Source: Gemmatimonas aurantiaca (GTDB lineage Bacteria; Gemmatimonadota; Gemmatimonadetes; Gemmatimonadales; Gemmatimonadaceae). From it: 64,000 nucleotides of DNA. Below the pieces are notes generated by a model. The model did no database searches. It was not told the DNA's origin and worked only from the letters and a program-made list of their open reading frames with translations. The stretch is from assembly GCF_037190085.1 (NCBI RefSeq), contig NZ_JBBCJO010000001.1, forward strand, positions 124,001-188,000, written 5' to 3'. Of this stretch, positions 1 to 7,596 are shown piece by piece; within the stretch, counting starts at the first letter, position 1, and each line of letters begins with the position of its first letter. A program made the translations under genes and the position numbers.

Positions 1-126
1 ACGGTGGCGCAGCCGGAGCAGGGCGGCCCGAATGCCATCAAGCCCGGTGAGAATCTCAATCCGGTGAAGACGTTGCGGGCCCGCTACGATGCGTGGCGCA
101 AGACGCAGCCGAGGGACTTCAAGTGA
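1..126 (+). CDS. 3' end of an unidentified gene (truncated by window start)
   Basis: The frame is open from the first base and ends at a TGA at 124-126, giving the last 41 residues of a protein whose start lies outside the window. The tail is hydrophilic, ends in QPRDFK, and carries no motif I recognise. Its stop overlaps the ATG of the next gene (TGATG), so the two are probably one operon. The function cannot be told from this fragment. Confidence 0.6.
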   Translation, partial: TVAQPEQGGPNAIKPGENLNPVKTLRARYDAWRKTQPRDFK

Positions 127-788
127 TGCGCCCGATCGGCAGAGGTATCGGGTGGGGCATCGTGTCGGCCCTGCTGCTGAGTGTCCTGGTCGGTGATGCA
201 CGAGCCCAGGCGTCTGGAGGGGCGCGTCCGGCGTCCGGTCAGCCGGCCGCTCCCACGGCGCAACCTCCACGCGCACCAGCCCGTGCACCGATGCGTACGA
301 TGGCGCTCACATCGCCGGATTTTGTGGACGGCGGTGCGATCCCGGCCATGTTCGCGCAGACCGGTCGCGATGTGTCTCCCGCGCTCCAGTGGAGTGGTGT
401 GCCCGACTCCACGCGCAGTTTCGTGCTGATCGTGCATGACGCCGACGCGCCGATGGGCGACGGGCTCGACGACATGCTGCACTGGATGGTGTGGAACATT
501 CCCGGTTCGGCCACCTCGTTGCCCCGTGGCGTGTCGCAGGGCAGCACACTGCCCGATGGATCGCGGCAGATCAGTGTGAGCGGTCCGTACTATCGCGGTC
601 CGGCTGCGCCGAGCACCGGGCCGGCGCATCACTATGTGTTCGAGCTGTATGCGCTCGACATTCCGGTGAATGTGGCGGCCACGGGCATGGCGCCTGCCGC
701 CACACGGGAAGCGGTGATGCGCGCCATGGCGCAGCACATCCGGGGCAAGGGCGTTCTGGTGGGAACGTATCGGCGACCCGCGCCCTGA
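126..788 (+). CDS. YbhB/YbcL-type phosphatidylethanolamine-binding-like (PEBP) protein, exported
   Basis: A 220-residue protein of the PEBP/Raf-kinase-inhibitor-like fold. Residues 1-27 form a signal peptide with an AxA-type end (GDARA). Family landmarks follow: SPALQWSGVP, the ligand-pocket DADAP (usually DPDAP), the HWMVWNIP strand, and YRGPAAPSTGPAHHYVFELYAL. Bacterial members are small soluble proteins of unclear physiological ligand. I chose the ATG at 126, which overlaps the upstream stop; an in-frame GTG at 93 would put charged residues before the signal peptide. A proline/alanine-rich linker of about 25 residues separates the signal from the domain. Confidence 0.85.
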   Translation: MRPIGRGIGWGIVSALLLSVLVGDARAQASGGARPASGQPAAPTAQPPRAPARAPMRTMALTSPDFVDGGAIPAMFAQTGRDVSPALQWSGVPDSTRSFVLIVHDADAPMGDGLDDMLHWMVWNIPGSATSLPRGVSQGSTLPDGSRQISVSGPYYRGPAAPSTGPAHHYVFELYALDIPVNVAATGMAPAATREAVMRAMAQHIRGKGVLVGTYRRPAP

Positions 789-924
789 CGGCGTTCCGGA
801 ACTCCGTTCGATGTACTCCTGATCGCTGCGCGCAGCAGATCGCAGCAGATGTGGCCGGCACGTGACACGCAGGTGACGTGTCCGTGTCGGCTTTGTCGTC
901 CGGACCAGTGAATGTCACACCACC

Positions 925-2142
925 GTGCGCCTGCTCGTCTGCACCGATACCTATCCGCCGCTCGTCAACGGCGTCAGCGTCGTCACGGCGTTGACGGTGG
1001 CGGGACTGCGTCGCCGGGGCTGGGACTGTCTCGTGCTGACACCCGGTGCGGAGAACGTGGTCTCCTCGCGGGAGGCCGTCGTCGATGGTGTGGTGGCGTT
1101 ACCGGCCGTGGCATGGCGCACATATCCCGATGTGCGTGCCGCATTCGGTGAACGGCGAACCGTGCGCGCCTTCGTGAAAAGTTTCCGTCCGGATCTGGTG
1201 CATTGTCCGACGGAGTTCGTGCTGGGATGGTACGGCCGCCAGGAAGCGCTGCGTGCCGGTGTGCCGTATTGCACGTCGTATCACACCGACTTCTCCCGAT
1301 ATACATCATCCTGGGGCGTGCCGTGGTTGCGGCGACCGGTGCAGTCGTGGATCCGGCATTTTCACCGTCGGGCTGCACGAGTGTACACTCCGTCGCTTTC
1401 GGCCCGCGACGATCTGCGGGCCTTGGGGTTGCGCGACATCGAGGTATGGGGCCGTGGGGTCGATGTGGACCTCTTTCAGCCGCGGAGGGATGTGCCGACC
1501 TGCTCCGTGACACGGCCTTTCCGGTTTCTCTATGTGGGCCGCCTCGCGCCCGAAAAGAATATCGGATTTCTGATCGAGGCATTCGCCACGGTGCGTGCCC
1601 GGTATCCGGAGATGCCCATGGAGCTGCAGATCGTCGGCGATGGCCCCAGTCGTGCCGCCCTGCAGCGTCGGGCCGCCCAGTCGGGTGGACCCGCCGTGCA
1701 TTTTCTGGGCGTGCAGGATCGCGAGAAGGATCTGCCGGGGATCTACGCCGGCGCCGACGCATTCGTCTATGCGTCGACCACGGAAACGCTGGGGCTCGTG
1801 GTGCTCGAAGCGATGGCTGCGGGACTGTCGGTGGTGGCCGTTCCGGCCGGCGGTGTCGCCGAGCATTTGCGCGATGAGGTCAATGGATTGACCTATCCCG
1901 CGGACGATCACGAAGCGTGCGCGAATGCCATGTCACGTCTGATGCAGTCGCCGGCGCTGCGCACCCGGCTCGCGCAGGGAGCACGCAGGACGGCCGAACA
2001 ATGGTCATGGGACAGCGAACTCGATCGTCTCGATGGAAGTTACCGGGAGATCGTTGCAGAATCCGCGCGGGATCGGCGCGATGATTGTGAGGGCGTTGTG
2101 GATTCTTCACGTGCCGCCCATGGACGTTGGAGCAGCCGATAG
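925..2142 (+). CDS. GT4-family glycosyltransferase
   Basis: A 405-residue retaining glycosyltransferase of GT-B fold. The N-terminal domain starts at once with LLVCTDTYPPLVNGVS, the usual acceptor-side loop of the MgtA/SqdX-like mannosyl/glucosyl-transferase group. The C-terminal nucleotide-sugar domain has FLYVGRLAPEKN (about residue 195) and the E-x7-E signature in ETLGLVVLEAMAAG (about 287-300). The start is a GTG at 925; no ATG fits. It is predicted cytoplasmic and acts on lipid or polysaccharide acceptors, but donor and acceptor cannot be read from sequence. Its 3' end runs about 100 bp into the convergent glycosyltransferase on the other strand. Confidence 0.85.
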   Translation: MRLLVCTDTYPPLVNGVSVVTALTVAGLRRRGWDCLVLTPGAENVVSSREAVVDGVVALPAVAWRTYPDVRAAFGERRTVRAFVKSFRPDLVHCPTEFVLGWYGRQEALRAGVPYCTSYHTDFSRYTSSWGVPWLRRPVQSWIRHFHRRAARVYTPSLSARDDLRALGLRDIEVWGRGVDVDLFQPRRDVPTCSVTRPFRFLYVGRLAPEKNIGFLIEAFATVRARYPEMPMELQIVGDGPSRAALQRRAAQSGGPAVHFLGVQDREKDLPGIYAGADAFVYASTTETLGLVVLEAMAAGLSVVAVPAGGVAEHLRDEVNGLTYPADDHEACANAMSRLMQSPALRTRLAQGARRTAEQWSWDSELDRLDGSYREIVAESARDRRDDCEGVVDSSRAAHGRWSSR

Positions 2143-3278
2143 TCGTCGATCAGAGCGTCCCAGATGACGTCCCACCGCTTCGACGCCGCAAATGCCAGCG
2201 CATTGCCGCGTGCGGTGACACGTGCGGACGGATGGGCCAGCAGGTGCAGCACGGTGTCGGTGAACGCCCGCGCATCGCCTGGCGTCACCAGCCATCCCCG
2301 ATCGGGAGCCAGTTGTTCCCGCGTGGGACCCACATCGGCGCCGATCACCGGAGTGCCGGATGCCATGGCTTCGAGCAGGACATTGCCGAAAGTATCGGTG
2401 GTACTCGGAAAGAGCAGCACGTCGCTCGATGCAAAGGCTTCGCTGAGCGCCTGTCCATCCAGTCGCCCCGTGATGAGCGATCCGGCGGGTGCCGATGCCC
2501 GAACGGCGTCTTCATACGGGCCATCACCCACGATCAGGAATCGCACACGCTCGGGGCAGCTGGCATGCAACTGTCGCATGCAGTCCAGCACCACATCGAG
2601 GCCTTTCTCGACACCAAGCCGGCCGATGTAGGACACGACCAGTGTATCGTCGTCCGCCTGCAATCGGGACCGCAGTTCGTTCGATCGATACCGCGGTGAA
2701 AAGCGCTCGGGATCGACGCCGCGCGACCACTCGCGGCACTCCACGAACCCATGGGCGTCGAGCTCACGAATGATCGCCTGCGTCGGACAATAGGTCCGCA
2801 GGCCGCTGTTGTGAAACCAGCGGAGGTAGTGCCACCCCGGTTCGGCCAGCATCCCGAGCCCGTAGTGTTCGGCGTAGGCGGTGAAGCTGGTGTGGTAGGA
2901 GGTGACGAACGGGACGTGCAGATCCCGGGCCATCGCCCGTCCGGCCAATCCGATGCCGAACTCGGTGGCGGCATGCACGATGGTGGGTTGGAATTCCTCG
3001 AGCTGCCGACGCACATCACGGCGTGCCGGCCATGCGAGCCGCAGTTGTGGATAGGCCCAGAAGCGTCGACCTGGAAAGCGCTCGATGAGGTCGACTGGTC
3101 CCGGGCCGGTAGCCGGATCGTCTTCATCGGCCACGGTGAAGACGCGCACGGCGCCTCCCCGCTCCTGTACCGCGTCGACCAGTCGGGCGAGTGTACGGGC
3201 CACCCCATTCACCTGTGGGGCAAAGGTATCGGTGAACAGGGCGAGTCGCAGTGGCGTCGTGTCGGACACGGCGGTCAT
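2040..3278 (-). CDS. GT4-family glycosyltransferase
   Basis: A 412-residue GT-B glycosyltransferase, last gene of a leftward four-gene operon. The N-terminus has LRLALFTDTFAPQVNGVART, the centre VSYIGRLGVEKG, and the C-terminal donor site DTFGNVLLEAMASGTPVIG with the E-x7-E pattern replaced at its first position by D, as in many GT4 members. The ATG at 3278 overlaps the upstream stop as ATGA, indicating translational coupling; the frame is open further upstream but that part codes for the previous protein in another frame. It is a paralogue of the 925-2142 and 4093-5289 enzymes, and probably adds sugars in the same glycolipid or glycan pathway (inference). Confidence 0.85.
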   Translation of the reverse strand: MTAVSDTTPLRLALFTDTFAPQVNGVARTLARLVDAVQERGGAVRVFTVADEDDPATGPGPVDLIERFPGRRFWAYPQLRLAWPARRDVRRQLEEFQPTIVHAATEFGIGLAGRAMARDLHVPFVTSYHTSFTAYAEHYGLGMLAEPGWHYLRWFHNSGLRTYCPTQAIIRELDAHGFVECREWSRGVDPERFSPRYRSNELRSRLQADDDTLVVSYIGRLGVEKGLDVVLDCMRQLHASCPERVRFLIVGDGPYEDAVRASAPAGSLITGRLDGQALSEAFASSDVLLFPSTTDTFGNVLLEAMASGTPVIGADVGPTREQLAPDRGWLVTPGDARAFTDTVLHLLAHPSARVTARGNALAFAASKRWDVIWDALIDDYRLLQRPWAAREESTTPSQSSRRSRADSATISR

Positions 3279-4096
3279 TGACAGAGGGAGCGATAGGTGA
3301 CGGGCGTGCGTCTGCGTGACCAGTGCTCCAACGACTGTCGCACCGACCGTGCCGTGAGGGAATGATGCAGGTCCTGCGGATGCAGCGCGATGCGCACGAG
3401 GGGGCTCGAGCGCAACCAGCGTCGATGCCACCATGCCAGCAGGTGCGACATGCGAGCTCGTGTGGGCGTGCGGCCGCTCCAGCGCACGACGGGCGTGCGT
3501 GTGGACATGCCCGCGGGCGCGTACACGCGGGACACGTCTTCACTGCATCGCAGCTCGGGAAACCGATGCGAGAGCTCCTGCACCGCGTGATGTGTCGTCA
3601 TCGGAGCCAGCCACGCGGGTGGGACGAAGCCGATGGGACGCAACCCGAGGGCATGCAGCCGGTCCATGCCGCGCGCGATGCGATCGGACGCCACCTCGGG
3701 CTCCAGGGTGAGGAACTCTCCCTCGCCCGCGGTGCGTCCCAGCGCCTGCCATTCGTGTTTCAACGTGCGCGGCGATCCCACTTCATCGTGGCGCTCGCCA
3801 TGCAGCAGGATATCCGCGCCGGACATCTGCGCGTGCCATATCCATTGCACGAAGGAGGCATGCCGCTCGAGCGGCCAGGCGCCATGCCAGTCGGGGACCA
3901 CGAACAGCGCCGGCACGATATCGAACGACCGGCACCAGTGCCACAGCGTGTGGACCTCGTCTTCGAGTGCCGGTGTGACATCGTGGATCGAGACCAGCAA
4001 TCGCTGCAGCCCTTGCCCGGGCGGTTGTTGTCGGAGTTGCGGTTCCAGTTGCGGTCGCGATTGCCGTGATGGGCCGCTTTGCCAGCCGGAGATCAT
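3275..4096 (-). CDS. DUF2334 polysaccharide-deacetylase-like protein
   Basis: A 273-residue protein of the NodB-like carbohydrate esterase superfamily, DUF2334 type. Visible landmarks are LLVSIHDVTPALEDE near residue 33 (HD metal/catalytic motif), the WH in VVPDWHGAWP, and ADILLHGERHDE, the H-x3-H-like second motif. A ~30-residue Gln/Arg/Pro-rich N-terminus precedes the domain, with no signal peptide. The start ATG overlaps the upstream stop by 4 bases (ATGA), and its own stop overlaps the next start the same way. Position inside a glycosyltransferase operon suggests it trims N-acetyl groups from a sugar intermediate; substrate unknown. Confidence 0.75.
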   Translation of the reverse strand: MISGWQSGPSRQSRPQLEPQLRQQPPGQGLQRLLVSIHDVTPALEDEVHTLWHWCRSFDIVPALFVVPDWHGAWPLERHASFVQWIWHAQMSGADILLHGERHDEVGSPRTLKHEWQALGRTAGEGEFLTLEPEVASDRIARGMDRLHALGLRPIGFVPPAWLAPMTTHHAVQELSHRFPELRCSEDVSRVYAPAGMSTRTPVVRWSGRTPTRARMSHLLAWWHRRWLRSSPLVRIALHPQDLHHSLTARSVRQSLEHWSRRRTPVTYRSLCQ

Positions 4097-5289
4097 TGCC
4101 CGCGCAGTACCTCGTCATACACGGCGAACAGGCGATCGAAAACAGTGGTCCAGTCGTGTTCGGTCTCCGCAAACCGTCGGCCTGCGGAGCCCAGCGTCAG
4201 CAGATCGGCGCGCAGCAGTGTGATGGCTTCCTCGGCCAGCGACGCCGAGCAATGGGGCACGAACAACCGGCCCGCTCCACTGGCGCGGACATGGTCGGCC
4301 ACTCCCCCGGAATCGGCAGACAGCACCGGTGTGCCGCTGGCCAGGGCTTCGAGCGCCGAGAGGCCGAAGGTTTCGACGGCTCCCGGCGCGACGTACACGT
4401 CGAGTGCGGCCAGCAGATCGGCCAGCGCACGCCGATCGTGCTGGAAAGGGAGAAAGTGGACGCGCGATGCGTAGGGGTGCGCCCGCAGGCGCGGTTCGAG
4501 GGGGCCGGCGCCGACCAGCACGAGTCGGGCGTCCGTGGCACGTTCGACGGCGCTCCATGCGTCGAGCACTACGTCGAGTTCCTTCTCACGGGCAAAACGT
4601 CCCACGAATCCCACCAGCGGCGTCCGGGGCAGGCCGTGCCGCGCGCGCGTCTCGGCGCCTGTTTCCCGTCGCCGCGGCGTGAACGTCTCGAGATCCACTC
4701 CCAACGGCACGTGCGCGATCCGATCGATGCCTTCCCGCGCCAGATCGCGCGCCGCGGCGTCGGACGCGACGATGGTCACCGGGAACAGCGCATCGAGGCG
4801 TCGCATGTAGCGTGACGCCGAGCGATAGACGAATCGTTGCATGGGGCGCCAGCGACCGGCCCGTGGCGCGAACATCCGCGGCAGGTTGGTGTGATGAAAA
4901 CACACCAGCGGCACGTCGAGCATGCGTGTGGCATGACGCACGATCCATGGCACGATGAACGGACTGCCGATCTCGATCAGATCGGGGCGTTCGTGCTGCA
5001 CGATGCGGGAGATCGAGCGCGTCGCGAGCATGAACCGGTACGGACGCTGCCGCGGAATCGGTGGACCGGCCAATCGGTATGTGCGCACCCCTTCGCCGTC
5101 TTCCACGCTGTCGTGGGCACCCGGCACCAGGATCACGTGACGGAGCGACGGCCGTGCGGATACATACCGCGCCTTTTCGAGCAGGTAGGTGCGGATGCCA
5201 CCGCTGGTGTCGCCGAACCACTCGGTGACGTCGAGTACCCCGCGCGCCGCGTCAGGACGCAGGCGCGAGGGAAATGGATCGGTGCGCAG
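4093..5289 (-). CDS. GT4-family glycosyltransferase (start uncertain, probably non-ATG)
   Basis: A GT-B glycosyltransferase with VGFVGRFAREKELD, AVETFGLSALEALASGTPVL and SADSGGVADH in the donor domain. The first ATG/GTG/TTG in frame is a GTG at 5136 (347 residues). However, the frame upstream of it codes for a clear GT4 N-terminus, LDVTEWFGDTSGGIRTYL, the glycine-rich loop the enzyme needs. The coding region must therefore begin near the end of the PAP2 gene (stop at 5292); the CTG at 5289 is my best guess, giving 398 residues. Either a CTG start or translation re-initiation at the PAP2 stop fits. It is the second gene of the leftward operon. Confidence 0.75.
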   Translation of the reverse strand: MRTDPFPSRLRPDAARGVLDVTEWFGDTSGGIRTYLLEKARYVSARPSLRHVILVPGAHDSVEDGEGVRTYRLAGPPIPRQRPYRFMLATRSISRIVQHERPDLIEIGSPFIVPWIVRHATRMLDVPLVCFHHTNLPRMFAPRAGRWRPMQRFVYRSASRYMRRLDALFPVTIVASDAAARDLAREGIDRIAHVPLGVDLETFTPRRRETGAETRARHGLPRTPLVGFVGRFAREKELDVVLDAWSAVERATDARLVLVGAGPLEPRLRAHPYASRVHFLPFQHDRRALADLLAALDVYVAPGAVETFGLSALEALASGTPVLSADSGGVADHVRASGAGRLFVPHCSASLAEEAITLLRADLLTLGSAGRRFAETEHDWTTVFDRLFAVYDEVLRGQ

Positions 5290-5291
5290 AG

Positions 5292-5807
5292 TCAGGCCAG
5301 CAAGGGGTACGCGGTGATCAACGCAATGGCCTGACCGACGAGCACGTCACCCGGGTAGTGCACGCCCAGGGCCACCCGGGAGAAGCCCACCACGCAGGCG
5401 ATGATCAGCAGCGGCAGTGTGCACAGCGGAAACGCCGCGGCGAAACCCACTGCCACCGCCATGGCCGCACAGGCGTGGCCACTCGGAAACGAAAACCGAT
5501 CGGGCACGTGAATGAGTGCTTCGAACGACATCCGGGCCGAGGGTCGCGGTCGGCCCACGGTGCGCTTCACCACCTGCACCACCAGGTGCGAGCAGCCGAG
5601 CAGCAGTAACGTGCGCCACACCAGCGCGACGCTCACCATCGGCAGGGTCAGCGCGGCGAGGCAGGTCCCGATGGCGCCCCGTGCGCCGCCGGCATGCGTG
5701 ATCAACATCCAGAAACGGCGCGGACGGGGCGACGCGGAGGGTGAGAGCGCCCACCGTGTGAAGAGTGCACGGTCCCGCGCGTCGAGATGGTGCAGCCAGG
5801 AGAGCAT
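5292..5807 (-). CDS. PAP2-family membrane phosphatase
   Basis: A 171-residue integral membrane phosphatase of the PAP2/acid phosphatase superfamily. The three active-site blocks are in order: KRTVGRPRPS (K-x6-RP), FPSGHACA (PSGH, catalytic His), and SRVALGVHYPGDVLVG (SR-x5-H-x3-D). Hydrophobic stretches before and between blocks predict about five membrane segments. Such enzymes dephosphorylate lipid phosphates or undecaprenyl pyrophosphate on the outer face of the inner membrane. It is the first gene of the leftward operon with two glycosyltransferases and a DUF2334 protein, consistent with lipid-linked sugar metabolism (inference). Confidence 0.88.
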   Translation of the reverse strand: MLSWLHHLDARDRALFTRWALSPSASPRPRRFWMLITHAGGARGAIGTCLAALTLPMVSVALVWRTLLLLGCSHLVVQVVKRTVGRPRPSARMSFEALIHVPDRFSFPSGHACAAMAVAVGFAAAFPLCTLPLLIIACVVGFSRVALGVHYPGDVLVGQAIALITAYPLLA

Positions 5808-5880
5808 GGCTACACACTGACGAAACCCGATGACGGTTTGGATACCGGACAGTGACGGGGAAGTAACGCGCGGGCCACGG

Positions 5881-6240
5881 TCTGGCTGACTTCAGAGTTC
5901 TGATGTCAGAGATCAGATATCTGACATCAGAACTCCGACGGAGATAGGGAGCAGGGAGGAGGCGTCAGAGGTCAGAGGTCCGAGCACTGGCGGTCGGGGG
6001 TGTCGTGCGGGGCACTGGCCCACGGCCGGGCATGCGGCCGGGGTGCCCGCAGGGTCCCTCGGGGCGCGAAGCGCCCCGCAAAACACTGATCCCTTGCGTC
6101 AGTATCCACCCTGCGGACGAAGTGCTCAGACCTCTGACCTCGTAGTTGTCTGATCTCTCATCATTCGATCGCCGTCTCAGTTCTGACCGGCTGATTTCTG
6201 ACCTCTGACCCCGTCTGAAGATCCGGTGAAGATCTGGAGC
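5881..6240. repeat. Intergenic TCAGA-rich inverted-repeat element, copy 1
   Basis: This 440-bp gap between PAP2 and the phosphodiester glycosidase gene holds no gene. It is full of TCAGA/TCTGA words. Positions 5971-5988 pair with 6121-6138 at 17 of 18 bases, and CAGAACTCCGACGGAGATAG near 5928 faces GCCGTCTCAGTTCTGA near 6171. A GC hairpin (GGGGCGCGAAGCGCCCC) sits at 6061-6077. The central part is the reverse complement of the centre of the 10.5-kb copy. A short hairpin at 6231-6253 overlaps the next gene's stop and may terminate it. Confidence 0.7.
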
Positions 6241-6251
6241 CAGGCCCCAGA

Positions 6252-7481
6252 TCATCTGCCCTTTCCTCGCTCGCGTACCACCAGCGCATTCCCCACTTCG
6301 CGTTCGCCCGTCTGATCCGTGGGCGCATTCACGACCTTGCCATCGATCACCATGGTGGTCGAGCCGCCGCCGTCGAAATTGAGGGCGTTCCAGGCGCCGA
6401 GTGTGCGGAGGAACTCGGCGAGTTCCACGAGTGTCATGCCGACACTGTTGGTGGCGCGGCCGTCGACGGTGACCAGCCACGCGGTCTGTCCCGAGCGCGA
6501 AACCGCGATGGCCGTGCGTGGATGGCGGGCTTCGGCGTTGCGTGAGATCGTGCCTTCGAGGGTGGCCGCACGCGCCGCCACGTTTTCGCCGTCCTGCAGG
6601 AGCAATGGCCACCCGCCCAGCACGGCTTTGGGCGCGCGGCGTGAGGCCGAGCGCGGCCAGGTGTCCAGATGGACGCGCAGTGTGTCCGTCCGCGAAAGCC
6701 TCGCGACGCCTTCGGCCCGGTCCCCGTAACCCACGAGCACCGCGCCGTCGCGGGGGATCGGTCCGCCGCTGCGGGCATTCGTCGTATCGGTGGCCGCGTA
6801 GAGCAGCGTGTCACCCCGCATGCCGATCGGGCGCAGCCGCAACTCCGCGACGCGTCCGGTATCGGTCGGTGTGCTGGTACCAAAGCGCGGAGTGTAGAGG
6901 GCCGTGCCTTCGTAGCGTCCGGTGGGTTTGCTGTTCACGCTCAGGATCGGAACCGCACCCCGTCGTGTCCAGGCGCGCCCATCCAGGATGAAACGACCGA
7001 AGGTCAGACCGCCGGTGGGATCGATCGCGACCTGGCCATGCACGTTGTCGTAGGTGTCGTACGGAGAATCGGTCAGGGGCAATCCTTTCCACCATTCGCC
7101 GGCAAGCACCTGGTTGTTCTCGTTCTCGCCGGTCGCCAGGTCGAAGAAGTCCGCGTTGACGGCGACCCGTACGCGACTTGTATCGAATTGCAGGCGTTTC
7201 GCCATCGAAGAGGTGCGCTCCCGCCCCTGCAGGGCATCCTTCGCCCGCACCGCATCGAGCGAAAGCGCCGCATTGGTGAGATCGATCTCCACAATGTGGA
7301 ATCGCCACGGTCCACGCGGATCGGCCCGCACTTCGTGTTGAAGACCGGGCGCCAGTTGGCGCACACCGGGCGTGGCTTCACCAGGACCCTGCGCCGGTGG
7401 ACGGCATGCGGCCAGCAGGAGGAAGGGGAGAAGCGGGATGAGTGGGATGCGCCCCCGGGACAACGTACGCCGGTGACTCAT
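6252..7481 (-). CDS. Phosphodiester glycosidase (NAGPA-domain) lipoprotein
   Basis: A 409-residue exported protein. Residues 1-26 form a lipoprotein signal with lipobox LLAAC. The rest matches the phosphodiester glycosidase (NAGPA/DUF2233) fold: VRVAVNADFFDLATG, PRTAIAVSRSGQTAWLVTVDG, and the diagnostic C-terminal block NALNFDGGGSTTMVIDG. In mammals the family uncovers GlcNAc-1-P-mannose; bacterial members act on sugar phosphodiesters of envelope polymers. The start ATG at 7481 has a GAGGGTCC ribosome site; the longer open frame upstream lacks one. It is divergent from the TonB receptor gene with a 115-bp shared promoter region. Confidence 0.85.
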   Translation of the reverse strand: MSHRRTLSRGRIPLIPLLPFLLLAACRPPAQGPGEATPGVRQLAPGLQHEVRADPRGPWRFHIVEIDLTNAALSLDAVRAKDALQGRERTSSMAKRLQFDTSRVRVAVNADFFDLATGENENNQVLAGEWWKGLPLTDSPYDTYDNVHGQVAIDPTGGLTFGRFILDGRAWTRRGAVPILSVNSKPTGRYEGTALYTPRFGTSTPTDTGRVAELRLRPIGMRGDTLLYAATDTTNARSGGPIPRDGAVLVGYGDRAEGVARLSRTDTLRVHLDTWPRSASRRAPKAVLGGWPLLLQDGENVAARAATLEGTISRNAEARHPRTAIAVSRSGQTAWLVTVDGRATNSVGMTLVELAEFLRTLGAWNALNFDGGGSTTMVIDGKVVNAPTDQTGEREVGNALVVRERGKGR

Positions 7482-7596
7482 GGACCCTCGCCTGTGGTTG
7501 GAGAGACAATGGCTGCTGGTCTCGGTAACAGCCATGTCATATTTTGGGTGAAGCAGTTCCATCCCTTCCCATCCCCCTTTCGGATACGGAAAACCC

